A stretch of 47,726 nt of DNA, from the NCBI GenBank assembly GCA_016218105.1, contig JACRET010000008.1, positions 1-47,726 on the forward strand, in the 5' to 3' direction. Below, piece after piece: positions 24,930 to 32,723 of this stretch. The DNA comes from Deltaproteobacteria bacterium. GTDB taxonomy: Bacteria; Desulfobacterota; GWC2-55-46. Each line of letters begins with the position of its first letter. Within the stretch, counting starts at the first letter, position 1. The notes beneath the pieces are model-generated. The model searched no databases, was not told the DNA's origin, and saw only the letters and a list, made by a program, of their open reading frames with translations. Made by a program: the position numbers and the translations under genes.

Positions 24930-25655
24930 TCAGTCCCCTCGCCTGTCTTTTAGAGCCTTTCCTATCTCCCTGGCTATAAGCTCCGCCGCCTTCCTGGGGT
25001 CATGCGCTTTCCTTATGGGCCTGCCGACCACTATATAATCGGCGCCGTTATATATCGCTTCATAAGGAGTGACTACCCTTTTCTGGTCGCCTACGGCGTC
25101 TCCCGATGACCTTATGCCGGGCGTCACGACTATAAAATCAGGGCCGAACTCATTCTTGACTGAATCTACCTCGTGGCCGGAGCATACGACACCGGCGCAT
25201 CCAGCGAGCTTCGCAAGCCTTGCCCTGTGGAGCACAAGGTCTAAAGGCGTCCTGTACTTATTTGTATCGATCCCTATCTCCTTCAGGCTTTCATCAGAGA
25301 GGCTTGTAAGAACCGTCACGCCAAGTACCTTGGCGGAACCGGTATTGCCCTCGACCGCCGCCTTCAATAGAGCCCCCCCCTCGTCGCAGTGGACTGTTAT
25401 GAACTCTGCCCCAAGCGCCGATGCCGACCTCATCGCTCCTCTAACCGTCTCAGGGATATCATGGAACTTCATATCTAGAAAGATACCCTGCCCGCTCTTC
25501 TTTACTGCCTCAATGACCGCCGGGCCGCAGGCTACAAACAGCTCCAGTCCCACTTTAAAGACCCCCACGTGGTCTTTCAACATTCCGGCATACTTTTCAG
25601 CTTCAGAGAGGCTCGGCACATCCAGCGCAAAAATTATCCTGTCTTTAGGGTCCAT
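24930..25655 (-). CDS. pyrF: Orotidine 5'-phosphate decarboxylase
   Basis: A 241-residue enzyme of pyrimidine synthesis (OMP to UMP). The catalytic network is visible: the Asp of ALDVPS, the Lys of VFKVGLE, and the Asp-Lys-Asp of FLDMKFHDIP (residues 12, 34, 61, 63, 66). The phosphate-binding VTPGIR and DYIVVGRPI are present. The ATG at 25655 is chosen because GGAGG lies eight bases upstream; the frame extends six codons further to a TTG that has no such site. It lies downstream of pyrE, separated by a terminator and a repeat. Confidence 0.96.
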   Translation of the reverse strand: MDPKDRIIFALDVPSLSEAEKYAGMLKDHVGVFKVGLELFVACGPAVIEAVKKSGQGIFLDMKFHDIPETVRGAMRSASALGAEFITVHCDEGGALLKAAVEGNTGSAKVLGVTVLTSLSDESLKEIGIDTNKYRTPLDLVLHRARLAKLAGCAGVVCSGHEVDSVKNEFGPDFIVVTPGIRSSGDAVGDQKRVVTPYEAIYNGADYIVVGRPIRKAHDPRKAAELIAREIGKALKDRRGD

Positions 25656-25683
25656 CCGTAACGCCTCCGGCAAACTCAGGGCT

Positions 25684-25725
25684 TAAAAAAAGAGAGGCAA
25701 GCGGTTAAGCTTAAACCTCTCTTTT
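25684..25725 (-). terminator. Rho-independent terminator between pyrE and pyrF
   Basis: Perfect arms AAAAGAGAGG and CCTCTCTTTT (25688-25697, 25716-25725). Read on the minus strand the stem is followed by a T-run (As at 25685-25690 on the plus strand). It could end pyrE transcription or act as an attenuator for pyrF. Confidence 0.75.
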
Positions 25726-25744
25726 AAGTTGAGATTTGAAAACT

Positions 25745-25845
25745 TTGAAACCCTCATCAAGGATCACTCCCCGCTTGCCTCAAGGCTTTTTCGGCGTTCA
25801 GGTCTTCGATACTCCTGAGCTTCCGCGGGGAGGTTCGTTATTCTT
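25745..25845 (-). repeat. Dispersed element, family D
   Basis: On the minus strand it starts GAACCTCCCCGCGGAAGCTC and ends in a GCGGGGAG arm. CTCCCCGC (25767-25774) and GCGGGGAG (25825-25832) pair exactly. The GAACCTCCCCGCGG end also caps the family B copy at 1119, and a variant lies at 14986-15012. Confidence 0.7.
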
Positions 25846-26485
25846 AGAATACCGGCTTTTCAGACGGCTTGGGCTTCTGGTCTTTTTCGGTATTTTTTTT
25901 GTGAAGCTCAAGGAGGTCAGTTTTGGTGAATATAGAAGAAAACCTGCAATTGGTCTCCTTTTCAATATTCTCTTTTCCGCCCTCTTCCCTGTCTACAAGC
26001 GCAAGTACCTTGACAACATTAAACCCTGCTTCCCTGGCCCTCTTGATAGCTTCGATAGTGGAGCCGCCCGTAGTTACAACGTCATCGACTATGCACACAT
26101 CGGCGCCGGGCCTTAAGTTGGTCTCCACAAACTGCATTGTCCCGTGTTTTTTGGCCTCTTTTCTTATGATAAATACGTCAAGGGCCTTGCCGTTCATGGT
26201 GCTTATGAGCGCTGTCGCGTAGGCTATCGGGTCTGCCCCGAGCGTCATGCCGCCTATGCCGTCGATAGGCGCGAGCTTAAGCTCGTGAAAAAAGGTGAAC
26301 CCCAGCAGCTCCATGCCTTCCGCGCTTAAGACTGTCTTCTTGGCGTCTATGTAGACATCGCTTTTTTTGCCGCTTGTAAGGGTAAACCCGTTCTCCGGGT
26401 CGTGCTTAAACGACCTTACATATAAGATCTCCAGCAGGTTTACCTTATAATCCTGCTCCATTACCTGATAATCGAGATTATCCAT
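25844..26485 (-). CDS. pyrE: Orotate phosphoribosyltransferase
   Basis: A 213-residue enzyme joining orotate and PRPP to make OMP. The PRPP motif is VCIVDDVVTTGGST (130-143); FTLTSGKKSDVYIDAKK and IGGMTLGADPIA are family marks. The upstream GAGGAG supports the ATG at 26485, with a second in-frame ATG eight codons later as an alternative. The C-terminal 25 residues are Lys/Pro-rich and beyond the core fold. The stop abuts a family D element. Confidence 0.95.
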   Translation of the reverse strand: MDNLDYQVMEQDYKVNLLEILYVRSFKHDPENGFTLTSGKKSDVYIDAKKTVLSAEGMELLGFTFFHELKLAPIDGIGGMTLGADPIAYATALISTMNGKALDVFIIRKEAKKHGTMQFVETNLRPGADVCIVDDVVTTGGSTIEAIKRAREAGFNVVKVLALVDREEGGKENIEKETNCRFSSIFTKTDLLELHKKNTEKDQKPKPSEKPVF

Positions 26486-26587
26486 AATCCTACTCCTCTT
26501 GCCTTTTTAGTTGATGCAATATGATACCCTTTCCTCAAATCTCTATCAAGCAGAAATTTAAGTACAGGGCATCGGCTGGTTCAAAGG

Positions 26588-26776
26588 TTATTTCTGTCTG
26601 GGTTTGAATTTCAGGATGTTTTTGTCAGTTTCCTTATGGAGGGTGCGGATAATCGATTCGATCCTCTTTTCGGAGTTCGCCTTTATGCCCGCGCCTGCCT
26701 TTTTTGGCGATCCGGAAAGCCAGTCCAGGATGTAGTTATGGCCGATGAAATCTTTTACGGTGAAGTCTTTTGACAT
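26588..26776 (-). CDS. Small hypothetical protein downstream of the lysine aminomutase gene
   Basis: A 62-residue basic, soluble protein with no recognised motif. It is probably real: GGAGGT lies at the right distance from its ATG, it ends in TAA, and it follows the aminomutase by 100 bases on the same strand. It contains several Lys/Arg-rich stretches and no cysteine. The function is unknown. Confidence 0.6.
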   Translation of the reverse strand: MSKDFTVKDFIGHNYILDWLSGSPKKAGAGIKANSEKRIESIIRTLHKETDKNILKFKPRQK

Positions 26777-26876
26777 AGGAATACCTCCGGCTCCGGTAAG
26801 TAGCGCCCTTTAGATGAAGCGGCTCGGATTACCATTCCAGGGGGTTGAAGTTTATATAATATATATAAAGAAAAGC

Positions 26877-28046
26877 TTATTCGGGTTCTACGTAATTGAA
26901 GATACGGTTCTCGTAATTCCTTAAGGTCACCTTGCCCTTTGCCTGAGAGATCATGTAGGTCGGGGCTACAGGTATCTTGCCGCCGCCGCCGGGCGCATCG
27001 ACCACAAAAGTCGGAACAGCATAGCCTGTGGTATGGCCCCGCAGCTCTTCGATGATATTCATGCCGACGGATACCGGGGTCCTGAAGTGGCTGGTGCCCA
27101 TGGCCATATCGCACTGGTATAGATAGTACGGCCTTACGCGTATCCTTAAGAGCTCCTGCATAAGTTTCTTCATCGTAGAGGGCTTGTCATTTATGCCCTT
27201 AAGGAGAACCGTCTGGCTCCCGAGGGGTATACCGGCATCGGCCAGCATGGAGCAGGACTTGATGACCTCGGGGGTGATCTCTCTAGGATGCGAAAAATGG
27301 ATGCTTAAATACAGCGGATGATATTTCTTGAGCATGTCGACAAGTTCCGCATTCACCCTCATCGGAAGGGTTACGGGGACTCGCGTGCCTATCCTTATTA
27401 TCTCAAGGTGCGGTATCGAGCGGAGCTTCTGGATATAGCTCTCAAGCACCTCTGTCTTCATCATCAGCGGGTCTCCGCCTGAGATGAGGACGTCACGGAT
27501 TGATTTCTTTGATTTGATGTATTTATAGGCGTCTTCAAAACGCTCGGTGGACATCGGAGGGTGTTCCTCGCCGACCATCCTTTTGCGGGTGCAGTACCTG
27601 CAATACATGGCGCAGGAATCGGTCACTATCAAGAGCGCTCTGTCAGGGTATCTGTGCACCAGCCCGGGCACAGGCGCGTGAGAGTCTTCGCCGCAGGGGT
27701 CTACCATCTCGCATGAGGAGACGCTGAATTCCTCAAGCCTTGGTATAGCCTGTTTCCTTATGGGGCACTTCGGGTCCTGCCTGTCGATTAAGGAGAAGAA
27801 ATAGGGGGTGATCGCCATCGCAAGACGCCCTTTTGCCCGCTTTATTCCTTCCTCTTCCCTACGGGTAAGGGGTACGAGCTCGCGAATCACATCCAGGGAG
27901 GTGATCCTGTTCTTGAGCTGCCATTTCCAATCATACCAGCATTCCGGCCTAGAGCCAGGGTCCTCAATATATTCAGCTAATTCAGATGAGAACTTCCTGG
28001 CTAAGTTACTACTGGGCGGTTCAGAGCTAATCGACAGCCCTTCCAT
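26877..28046 (-). CDS. Radical SAM lysine 2,3-aminomutase family enzyme
   Basis: A 389-residue iron-sulfur/PLP enzyme that converts L-lysine to beta-lysine or acts on a related amino acid. The radical SAM cluster motif CAMYCRYC (Cys145, 149, 152) is followed by KamA marks: ISGGDPLM, YQCDMAMGTSHFRT with a substrate Asp, and the PLP/substrate segment AVPTFVVDAPGGGGKIP. Length is near KamA/AblA (about 400) and above EpmB (about 340). The usual osmolyte partner AblB (acetyltransferase) is not present nearby, so the pathway (beta-lysine osmolyte, lysine fermentation or EF-P modification) is open. AGGAGG precedes the ATG; a MerR-type gene ends 16 bases upstream. Confidence 0.9.
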   Translation of the reverse strand: MEGLSISSEPPSSNLARKFSSELAEYIEDPGSRPECWYDWKWQLKNRITSLDVIRELVPLTRREEEGIKRAKGRLAMAITPYFFSLIDRQDPKCPIRKQAIPRLEEFSVSSCEMVDPCGEDSHAPVPGLVHRYPDRALLIVTDSCAMYCRYCTRKRMVGEEHPPMSTERFEDAYKYIKSKKSIRDVLISGGDPLMMKTEVLESYIQKLRSIPHLEIIRIGTRVPVTLPMRVNAELVDMLKKYHPLYLSIHFSHPREITPEVIKSCSMLADAGIPLGSQTVLLKGINDKPSTMKKLMQELLRIRVRPYYLYQCDMAMGTSHFRTPVSVGMNIIEELRGHTTGYAVPTFVVDAPGGGGKIPVAPTYMISQAKGKVTLRNYENRIFNYVEPE

Positions 28047-28062
28047 TCTGATCCTCCTACCC

Positions 28063-28332
28063 TCAAATGGGTTTTTCGGTTTTTGAGAAGCTCAACTCCG
28101 GATGTGCTATCTCTTCAAGTGCCTTTTCGTAAGCTATCTTATATTTGAAGCCCTTTTTAAGGTATTTCCAAATATATTCAACCTTTTTCACATCTTCTTC
28201 CGAGTATTCACGGAACTCTTTTTCACCGATTACTGTCTTTTGAGGTTTGATAAAACCCTTCTGTTCAAGGTAATAGAGCTTTTGCCTTGGGATATCGATC
28301 TTTGCCAATAGCTCTGGTGTCCTTATTCCCAC
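28063..28332 (-). CDS. MerR-like helix-turn-helix regulator
   Basis: An 89-residue protein covering only a MerR-type winged helix-turn-helix: IDIPRQKLYYLEQKGFIKPQKT, then FREYSEEDVKKVEYIWKYLKKGFKYKIAYEKA. There is no effector-binding domain, so it may respond to a partner or act as a simple DNA-binding subunit. The start is GTG, with CAGGAG about 12 bases upstream. It is the first gene of a likely operon with the lysine aminomutase and probably controls it. Confidence 0.8.
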   Translation of the reverse strand: MGIRTPELLAKIDIPRQKLYYLEQKGFIKPQKTVIGEKEFREYSEEDVKKVEYIWKYLKKGFKYKIAYEKALEEIAHPELSFSKTEKPI

Positions 28333-28830
28333 CCCGTTTTTTACTCCTGTCTATTCTTAACCTGTATAAAAACATTTTTAATGTTAACTTTATTATGACC
28401 TCAAGTTTAAATTTATATTAGGCTTCAAAAAAAAAAATGTCAAGAAAAAAATGGCCGATTCTATTTATAATTCGGCAGCTTTACTCTACTCCGGCTGTTT
28501 TTACATAAAGGGCCCTCATTTCTAAAAAAAACACGAAAACAGATATTTATCAGTGACTTTGGTGCGGATATAATTTATATAGGTCATAGGTGATAAAATT
28601 TACTCCATAACACAGGGGGTTACAAGGAGGTGCGCGGATAGTCTTTGGCAGACAAGAAGCGAAAAATACTTTATAAAGCCGACCGTGGTTCTGGGCTTTA
28701 AGCCTTTGTGGCCTTGGACAATATCTTGACTTTTAAGTTGGATTTGTTATCCTTTTATAAGGATTTTTCAGGTTTTAGCTCTTTTTCAGCAACTTTTTTC
28801 TAAAAAAGCAATCTCAGGAGTTTAAATAAA
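28333..28830. other. 498-base AT-rich spacer between divergent genes
   Basis: No gene is seen. It holds the MerR-operon promoter region (minus) and a long leader for the FmdE-like gene (plus). Visible hairpins are GCCGA/TCGGC near 28452-28474, AAAGCC/GGCTTT near 28676-28700, and ATCCTT/AAGGAT followed by TTTTT near 28749-28768. The last could be an attenuator. No known riboswitch consensus was recognised. Confidence 0.5.
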
Positions 28831-29508
28831 ATGTCTAAGATAAATACAATATGGCGTCAGGATTTTTTCGAGAGGGTAGAGCCCATAAAGCTCATTGAGC
28901 CGCTCGCTTATGTGCTAGGCGCCCAAAACGATAGTGAACCTTTTGTATTTAATTATACAGACGCCGTACTGGTGGCCGGCCACTCATGCCCCGCGGTTTC
29001 TGGCGCATACAAGCTGACCGCAAAGGCGCTTAAGGCCCTCTATGGCTCCGAACTTCCGGTAAGAGGCGAGATAAAGGTCGTTATAAAAGGCGGCCCCAGC
29101 GATCTTGCTTACGGGCCCCAGTCTCACGTGATCTCACTCATAACCGGCGCGGCCGGAGCCACCGGCTTTAAAGGGCTAGGCGGCAATTACGGCAGAAACA
29201 ACAAGCTTTTCTTCGATTCCAACGATGTCCAGTTCAATACCTTCATATTCCAAAGGGAGGACACGAACAAGACTGTGAAGGTCGTCTATAACCCGCAGGC
29301 GCTTCCGGGCGACATGAGGATGAACGACCTTATACCATTGGTCCTTCGCGGCATCGCTTCCAGGGAACAGAAGGACTTGTTCATCTCACTCTGGCAGGGA
29401 AACGTAAAAAGGATACTCCTTGAGGATGAGAAATATCCGGGGCTTTTTGAGGTCGAAGAGCTAAAGAACTTCACAGCGCCTAAGGGGATTAAAGAGGCCG
29501 CGTACTAA
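28831..29508 (+). CDS. FmdE-like protein of unknown function
   Basis: A 225-residue soluble protein with an FmdE-type motif, VAGHSCPAVSGAYK (His51, Cys53), which in the family binds a metal. FmdE proteins were named after a tungsten or molybdenum formylmethanofuran dehydrogenase subunit, but most members lie in non-methanogens and have no proven role. The usual C-terminal zinc-ribbon cysteines are absent. AGGAG lies 13 bases before the ATG. It stands alone with a long structured leader, so its expression may be controlled after initiation. Confidence 0.75.
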   Translation: MSKINTIWRQDFFERVEPIKLIEPLAYVLGAQNDSEPFVFNYTDAVLVAGHSCPAVSGAYKLTAKALKALYGSELPVRGEIKVVIKGGPSDLAYGPQSHVISLITGAAGATGFKGLGGNYGRNNKLFFDSNDVQFNTFIFQREDTNKTVKVVYNPQALPGDMRMNDLIPLVLRGIASREQKDLFISLWQGNVKRILLEDEKYPGLFEVEELKNFTAPKGIKEAAY

Positions 29509-29825
29509 AGGCGGCTGAAAACCCAAAATCCGTTCTTTCCCTTCGCCTTCGTCAAATTCCTAAATTGCCCGCCGGGCATTACTCGGCGCAGCGGCTTTAC
29601 TGGCCACCCTGGGCTTAAGCCCAGGGTGGCCCGACTTGCCTTGTAATCTCTTCGTTCCATCTTTTAAAAAAAAGATGCAATTTAAAAAAATTCATGTAAT
29701 ATATTTTACTCTTACTCTTGCCGTCGGCATCAGTTTTAGAAGTAATCAAAAGATCATGCACTGCCTTAAGTTCCACATTACAGCTGATTCTCTTTTTGCC
29801 GCTAAACTACTTTAAAGGAGGCGCA
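29509..29825. other. Spacer between the FmdE-like gene and fbp
   Basis: No gene is supported. The fbp frame stays open upstream to a non-ATG codon at 29718, but the conserved N-terminus and ribosome binding site place the start at 29826. It includes a 30-bp perfect palindrome. Confidence 0.6.
29602..29631. repeat. 30-bp perfect GC-rich palindrome
   Basis: GGCCACCCTGGGCTT is followed at once by its exact complement. The inner part resembles the imperfect palindrome at 20146-20167 (which carries CAGGGCTTAAGCCCAGG) and the yidD-yidC hairpin at 36211-36237. It has no T-run. Confidence 0.9.
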
Positions 29826-30818
29826 ATGCCAATCGGGACTACCCTCACAAAATTCCTTTTGGAAGAACAGAGACGCTATCCGGACTCTACAGGCAACTTC
29901 ACATCCCTTTTCTCGGACCTCGTGATCGCGGGTAAGATACTCTCGCGCGAGGTGAACAGGGCTGGCCTTGCCGATATACTCGGGGCCACCGGAGACAAGA
30001 ACACGCACGGAGAAGAGGTGCAAAAGCTCGATGAGTTCGCGAACTCGGCCATCATAAGGACGATGGAGCACGGCGGGCACCTCTCGGCGATGGCCTCGGA
30101 AGAAATGGAGGACATAATAAAGGTCGACAGCAAATACCCTAAAGGCAACTACCTCCTCCTTTTCGACCCGCTGGACGGCTCATCTAACATAGACGTCAAC
30201 ATCAGCGTCGGCACGATCTTTTCTATAATCAAATGCGACAACGGCTGCGACGTCTCCACAAAGGATTTCCTTCAGGCGGGAGCGGAGCAGGTCTGCGCTG
30301 GATACATTCTTTACGGCTCAAGCACCATGCTGGTATATACGACCGGACACGGTGTCCACGGCTTTACGCTCGACCCTTCGGTAGGCGAGTTCTTATTGTC
30401 TCACGAAAACATCCGGATACCTGAGAAGGGCAAGATATACAGCATCAATGAAGGCAACAGCAGGCACTGGCTGCCCGGCACGAGCATGTATATAGAAAAG
30501 CTCAAGGCTAATGAAAAGGGGCCAAGCGCTAGATACGTCGGTTCCCTTGTAGCGGACTTCCACCGTAACCTCTTAAAGGGCGGGATATTCCTGTACCCGG
30601 CGGATAAGAAATCAAAGAACGGCAAGCTCCGCCTTTTATACGAAGCCAACCCGCTCTCATTCATCGTCGAGCAGGCAGGCGGCAAATCCACAACGGGCGA
30701 TAAGCGCATTCTCGATATCGTCCCTGACGAGCTCCATCAAAGGGTGCCTCTTATAATCGGGAGCAAGCTTGATGTGGAGGAGGCTGAGAGCTTCTGGAAA
30801 TATCAGGAAGCCCGCTAG
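29826..30818 (+). CDS. fbp: Class I fructose-1,6-bisphosphatase
   Basis: A 330-residue gluconeogenic enzyme that hydrolyses fructose-1,6-bisphosphate. Metal-site motifs are SEEMED (about 91-96) and LLFDPLDGSSNID (111-123); the substrate-binding GKLRLLYEANPLSFIVEQAGG is near the C-terminus. Length matches E. coli Fbp (332). The ATG at 29826 is chosen because AAAGGAGG lies just upstream and the protein then starts like its family. The gene ends in two tandem TAG codons followed one codon later by TGA, which belongs to an adjoining family A repeat. Confidence 0.96.
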   Translation: MPIGTTLTKFLLEEQRRYPDSTGNFTSLFSDLVIAGKILSREVNRAGLADILGATGDKNTHGEEVQKLDEFANSAIIRTMEHGGHLSAMASEEMEDIIKVDSKYPKGNYLLLFDPLDGSSNIDVNISVGTIFSIIKCDNGCDVSTKDFLQAGAEQVCAGYILYGSSTMLVYTTGHGVHGFTLDPSVGEFLLSHENIRIPEKGKIYSINEGNSRHWLPGTSMYIEKLKANEKGPSARYVGSLVADFHRNLLKGGIFLYPADKKSKNGKLRLLYEANPLSFIVEQAGGKSTTGDKRILDIVPDELHQRVPLIIGSKLDVEEAESFWKYQEAR

Positions 30819-30822
30819 TAGC

Positions 30823-30905
30823 ATTGAAGCTCCCCGCGGCAAGCCGCTGGGAACCTTCATTATGTAAGGAAACCATTTCTATCCGCTCGCTTGACACTGC
30901 AGCAA
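30823..30905 (+). repeat. Dispersed hairpin repeat, family A (front half of the long form)
   Basis: ATTGAAGCTCCCCGCGGC, AAGCCGCTGGGAA, TATGTAAGGAAACCATTTCT and CGCTCGCTTGACAC match 15939-16020 closely. It directly follows the fbp stop. Confidence 0.85.
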
Positions 30906-30967
30906 GGGGAGGGGGACCTATAAGGAAATTCCTCAGCAAACCACATGCAATTTTCTGACTAAACACT

Positions 30968-30993
30968 ACCGGCCCCTTAGGCCGGTTTTTTTT
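30968..30993 (+). terminator. Rho-independent terminator of fbp
   Basis: ACCGGCC (30968-30974), a 5-base loop and GGCCGGT (30980-30986), followed by eight Ts. Confidence 0.93.
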
Positions 30994-31070
30994 CTGGTGG
31001 AAGACGCCGGGCTTTGACGGTATGCCGTTTTTTCCAAATCTCAGGACCGGTCTTGGGAAAAACGGCGTGG

Positions 31071-31076
31071 TATAAT
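31071..31076 (+). promoter_or_regulatory. -10 box of the CDF-like gene, predicting a leaderless mRNA
   Basis: A perfect TATAAT ends five bases before the ATG at 31082. No ribosome binding site is present. An inverted repeat, GCCGTTTTT...AAAAACGGC (about 31024-31067), overlaps the -35 region. Confidence 0.55.
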
Positions 31077-31081
31077 TTAGC

Positions 31082-31678
31082 ATGGAAGTCTACAGGAAGG
31101 CCCTCTATCTCGAATATGTGACGGTAGGATACAACGTCCTCGAAGGGATATTCTCTATTGCGGCCGGGTATCGGGCTGGCTCGATCGCCCTTGTGGGGTT
31201 TGGGTTTGACAGTGCTGTAGAGTCGATCTCAGGCGGCATCATAATCTGGAGGCTTGCGAGACACGGCAGGATATCGAAAGAGGAAGAGGAGCGGGTAGAA
31301 AGCAGGGCTACAAAATTCGTAGGGATAAGTTTTTTTCTTCTTGGCGCCTATGTCCTATTCGAATCCATTAAAAAATTATACTTTCTCGAAGAGCCCCTGC
31401 CAACCCTCTTTGGCATTGTTATCGCGATCTCCTCGATAGTTACAATGCCGGCGCTTTCGTATTCAAAATACAAAACCGCGAAAAAAATGGGGTCTAAATC
31501 CCTTGAGGCGGACTCCAAAGAGACGCTTGTATGCGCGCTTTTATCAATAGCGCTCGTTGTGGGGCTTGGGCTTAATTACTTGTACGGCATCTGGTGGGCA
31601 GACCCGGTTGCGGCGCTCGTAATCGTATTCTTCATAGTAAAAGAGGGGATCGCCATAACATGGGGTGAGGAGGAGTGA
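31082..31678 (+). CDS. Cation-efflux (CDF-like) membrane protein without cytoplasmic domain
   Basis: A 198-residue integral membrane protein with about five or six hydrophobic segments. GFGFDSAVESISG and SLEADSKETLVCA match the two metal-site helices of CDF transporters (Asp in each; the usual partner His is replaced). It lacks the roughly 90-residue C-terminal cytoplasmic metal-sensing domain, and is shorter than classic CDF proteins (about 300). It may be a minimal transporter or have another role. The ATG directly follows a -10 box. Its TGA is immediately adjacent to the stop of the convergent NmrA-like gene. Confidence 0.8.
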   Translation: MEVYRKALYLEYVTVGYNVLEGIFSIAAGYRAGSIALVGFGFDSAVESISGGIIIWRLARHGRISKEEEERVESRATKFVGISFFLLGAYVLFESIKKLYFLEEPLPTLFGIVIAISSIVTMPALSYSKYKTAKKMGSKSLEADSKETLVCALLSIALVVGLGLNYLYGIWWADPVAALVIVFFIVKEGIAITWGEEE

Positions 31679-32545
31679 TTATTTAAGAAACTCTGCGTGC
31701 TCTTTAGCGAACTGCTCAAAGGTTATGGAACGCCTTCCCGTTACCTCAAAGACAGTGCCCGTCACATTGGAGGCGAAACCCGCCCTGCATATGGAATGGA
31801 GTTCCATCATGCATTTGACAGCCCATTCGGACATCCCATGCTCTGTCATGGATTTTCTAGCCGCGTCTTCAGGGACATCCACATAACTTATCACCCTTCC
31901 GATGGATTTTGAAAAAAGCATTGCGGCGTCTTTTGCCGACAACGCTTCGGGGCCCGTAAGTGTCAGCGCTTTTCCCTTGTAGTCCTCGCGCGTAAGCACC
32001 TCCGAAGCGACAGACCCTATATCGCGGGCGTCTATGTAGCTTACCCTGCCGTCGCCGAGTGGTAGGTATATCTTGCTTTCATTTCTGATCGTGCCACGGT
32101 AGAAATTAATAAAGTTCTGCATGAAAAAGTTGGGCCGCAAGAACGTATATGCAATACCGGATTTTTCTATGTAGATCTCAGCCTGGCGGTGGAGCCTGCC
32201 GACCGTAATGCCAGGCTCAACCTCGGCTCCCATGCCGGATTGCTTTACTATGTATTTGACCCCCGCCGCCTTCGCGCTGTCTACCAGCAGCTTCGCTATC
32301 TCTACCTGCTCCGGTATGAACGGTGTCAGGAGATAGAATTTTTCCACCCCCTTGAAGGCCGCCTTGATGGTATCTTCTTTGCCATAGTCGAGCTGAACAA
32401 ACTCTACATTTGGCCATTTTATATGAGTGGTTTTTACCGGCGTGTGCACGCCGGCCCGCACCTTGAGGCCTTTTTTGGCAAGCTCGCTTACTACATATGC
32501 GCCTACTGTGCCGGTAGCGCCTGAGACCAGGATAATGGAGTCCAT
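31679..32545 (-). CDS. NmrA-like NAD(P)-binding oxidoreductase
   Basis: A 288-residue atypical short-chain dehydrogenase-fold protein. The dinucleotide loop SGATGTVG (8-15), LLTPFIPEQVEIAKLLVDSA, FLRPNFFMQN and SYIDARDIGSVASEVL are typical of the NmrA/QOR2 group, which bind NADPH and include quinone reductases and redox sensors. The catalytic Tyr-x3-Lys of classic enzymes is not clear, so enzymatic activity is uncertain. It converges on the CDF-like gene with zero spacing. Confidence 0.85.
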   Translation of the reverse strand: MDSIILVSGATGTVGAYVVSELAKKGLKVRAGVHTPVKTTHIKWPNVEFVQLDYGKEDTIKAAFKGVEKFYLLTPFIPEQVEIAKLLVDSAKAAGVKYIVKQSGMGAEVEPGITVGRLHRQAEIYIEKSGIAYTFLRPNFFMQNFINFYRGTIRNESKIYLPLGDGRVSYIDARDIGSVASEVLTREDYKGKALTLTGPEALSAKDAAMLFSKSIGRVISYVDVPEDAARKSMTEHGMSEWAVKCMMELHSICRAGFASNVTGTVFEVTGRRSITFEQFAKEHAEFLK

Positions 32546-32723
32546 AGATTTTCCCCGGGATAAGGTCGATTCTTAATCAGACTATAGCAGATAGGGACTT
32601 TCTGTCAATCTCGGCAGGGGAGGGGCCTGTAAGCGAGGGGGCCGTTAAAAAGCTTTACGCAGCCAATACGTGCGCATGGGGCATCAAACAACATTAACGC
32701 GAACTGTGGCTTTTCGGGTGGTT

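Noticed and set aside
25069-25686. 205-codon open frame opposite pyrF
   Set aside because: It is a shadow of pyrF, whose catalytic residues are all present on the other strand.
28600-28710. Known riboswitch or an 18-codon leader peptide starting at a TTG near 28645
   Set aside because: It matches no consensus I recognise (c-di-GMP, fluoride, guanidine, Moco), and the tiny frame has no properly spaced ribosome binding site.
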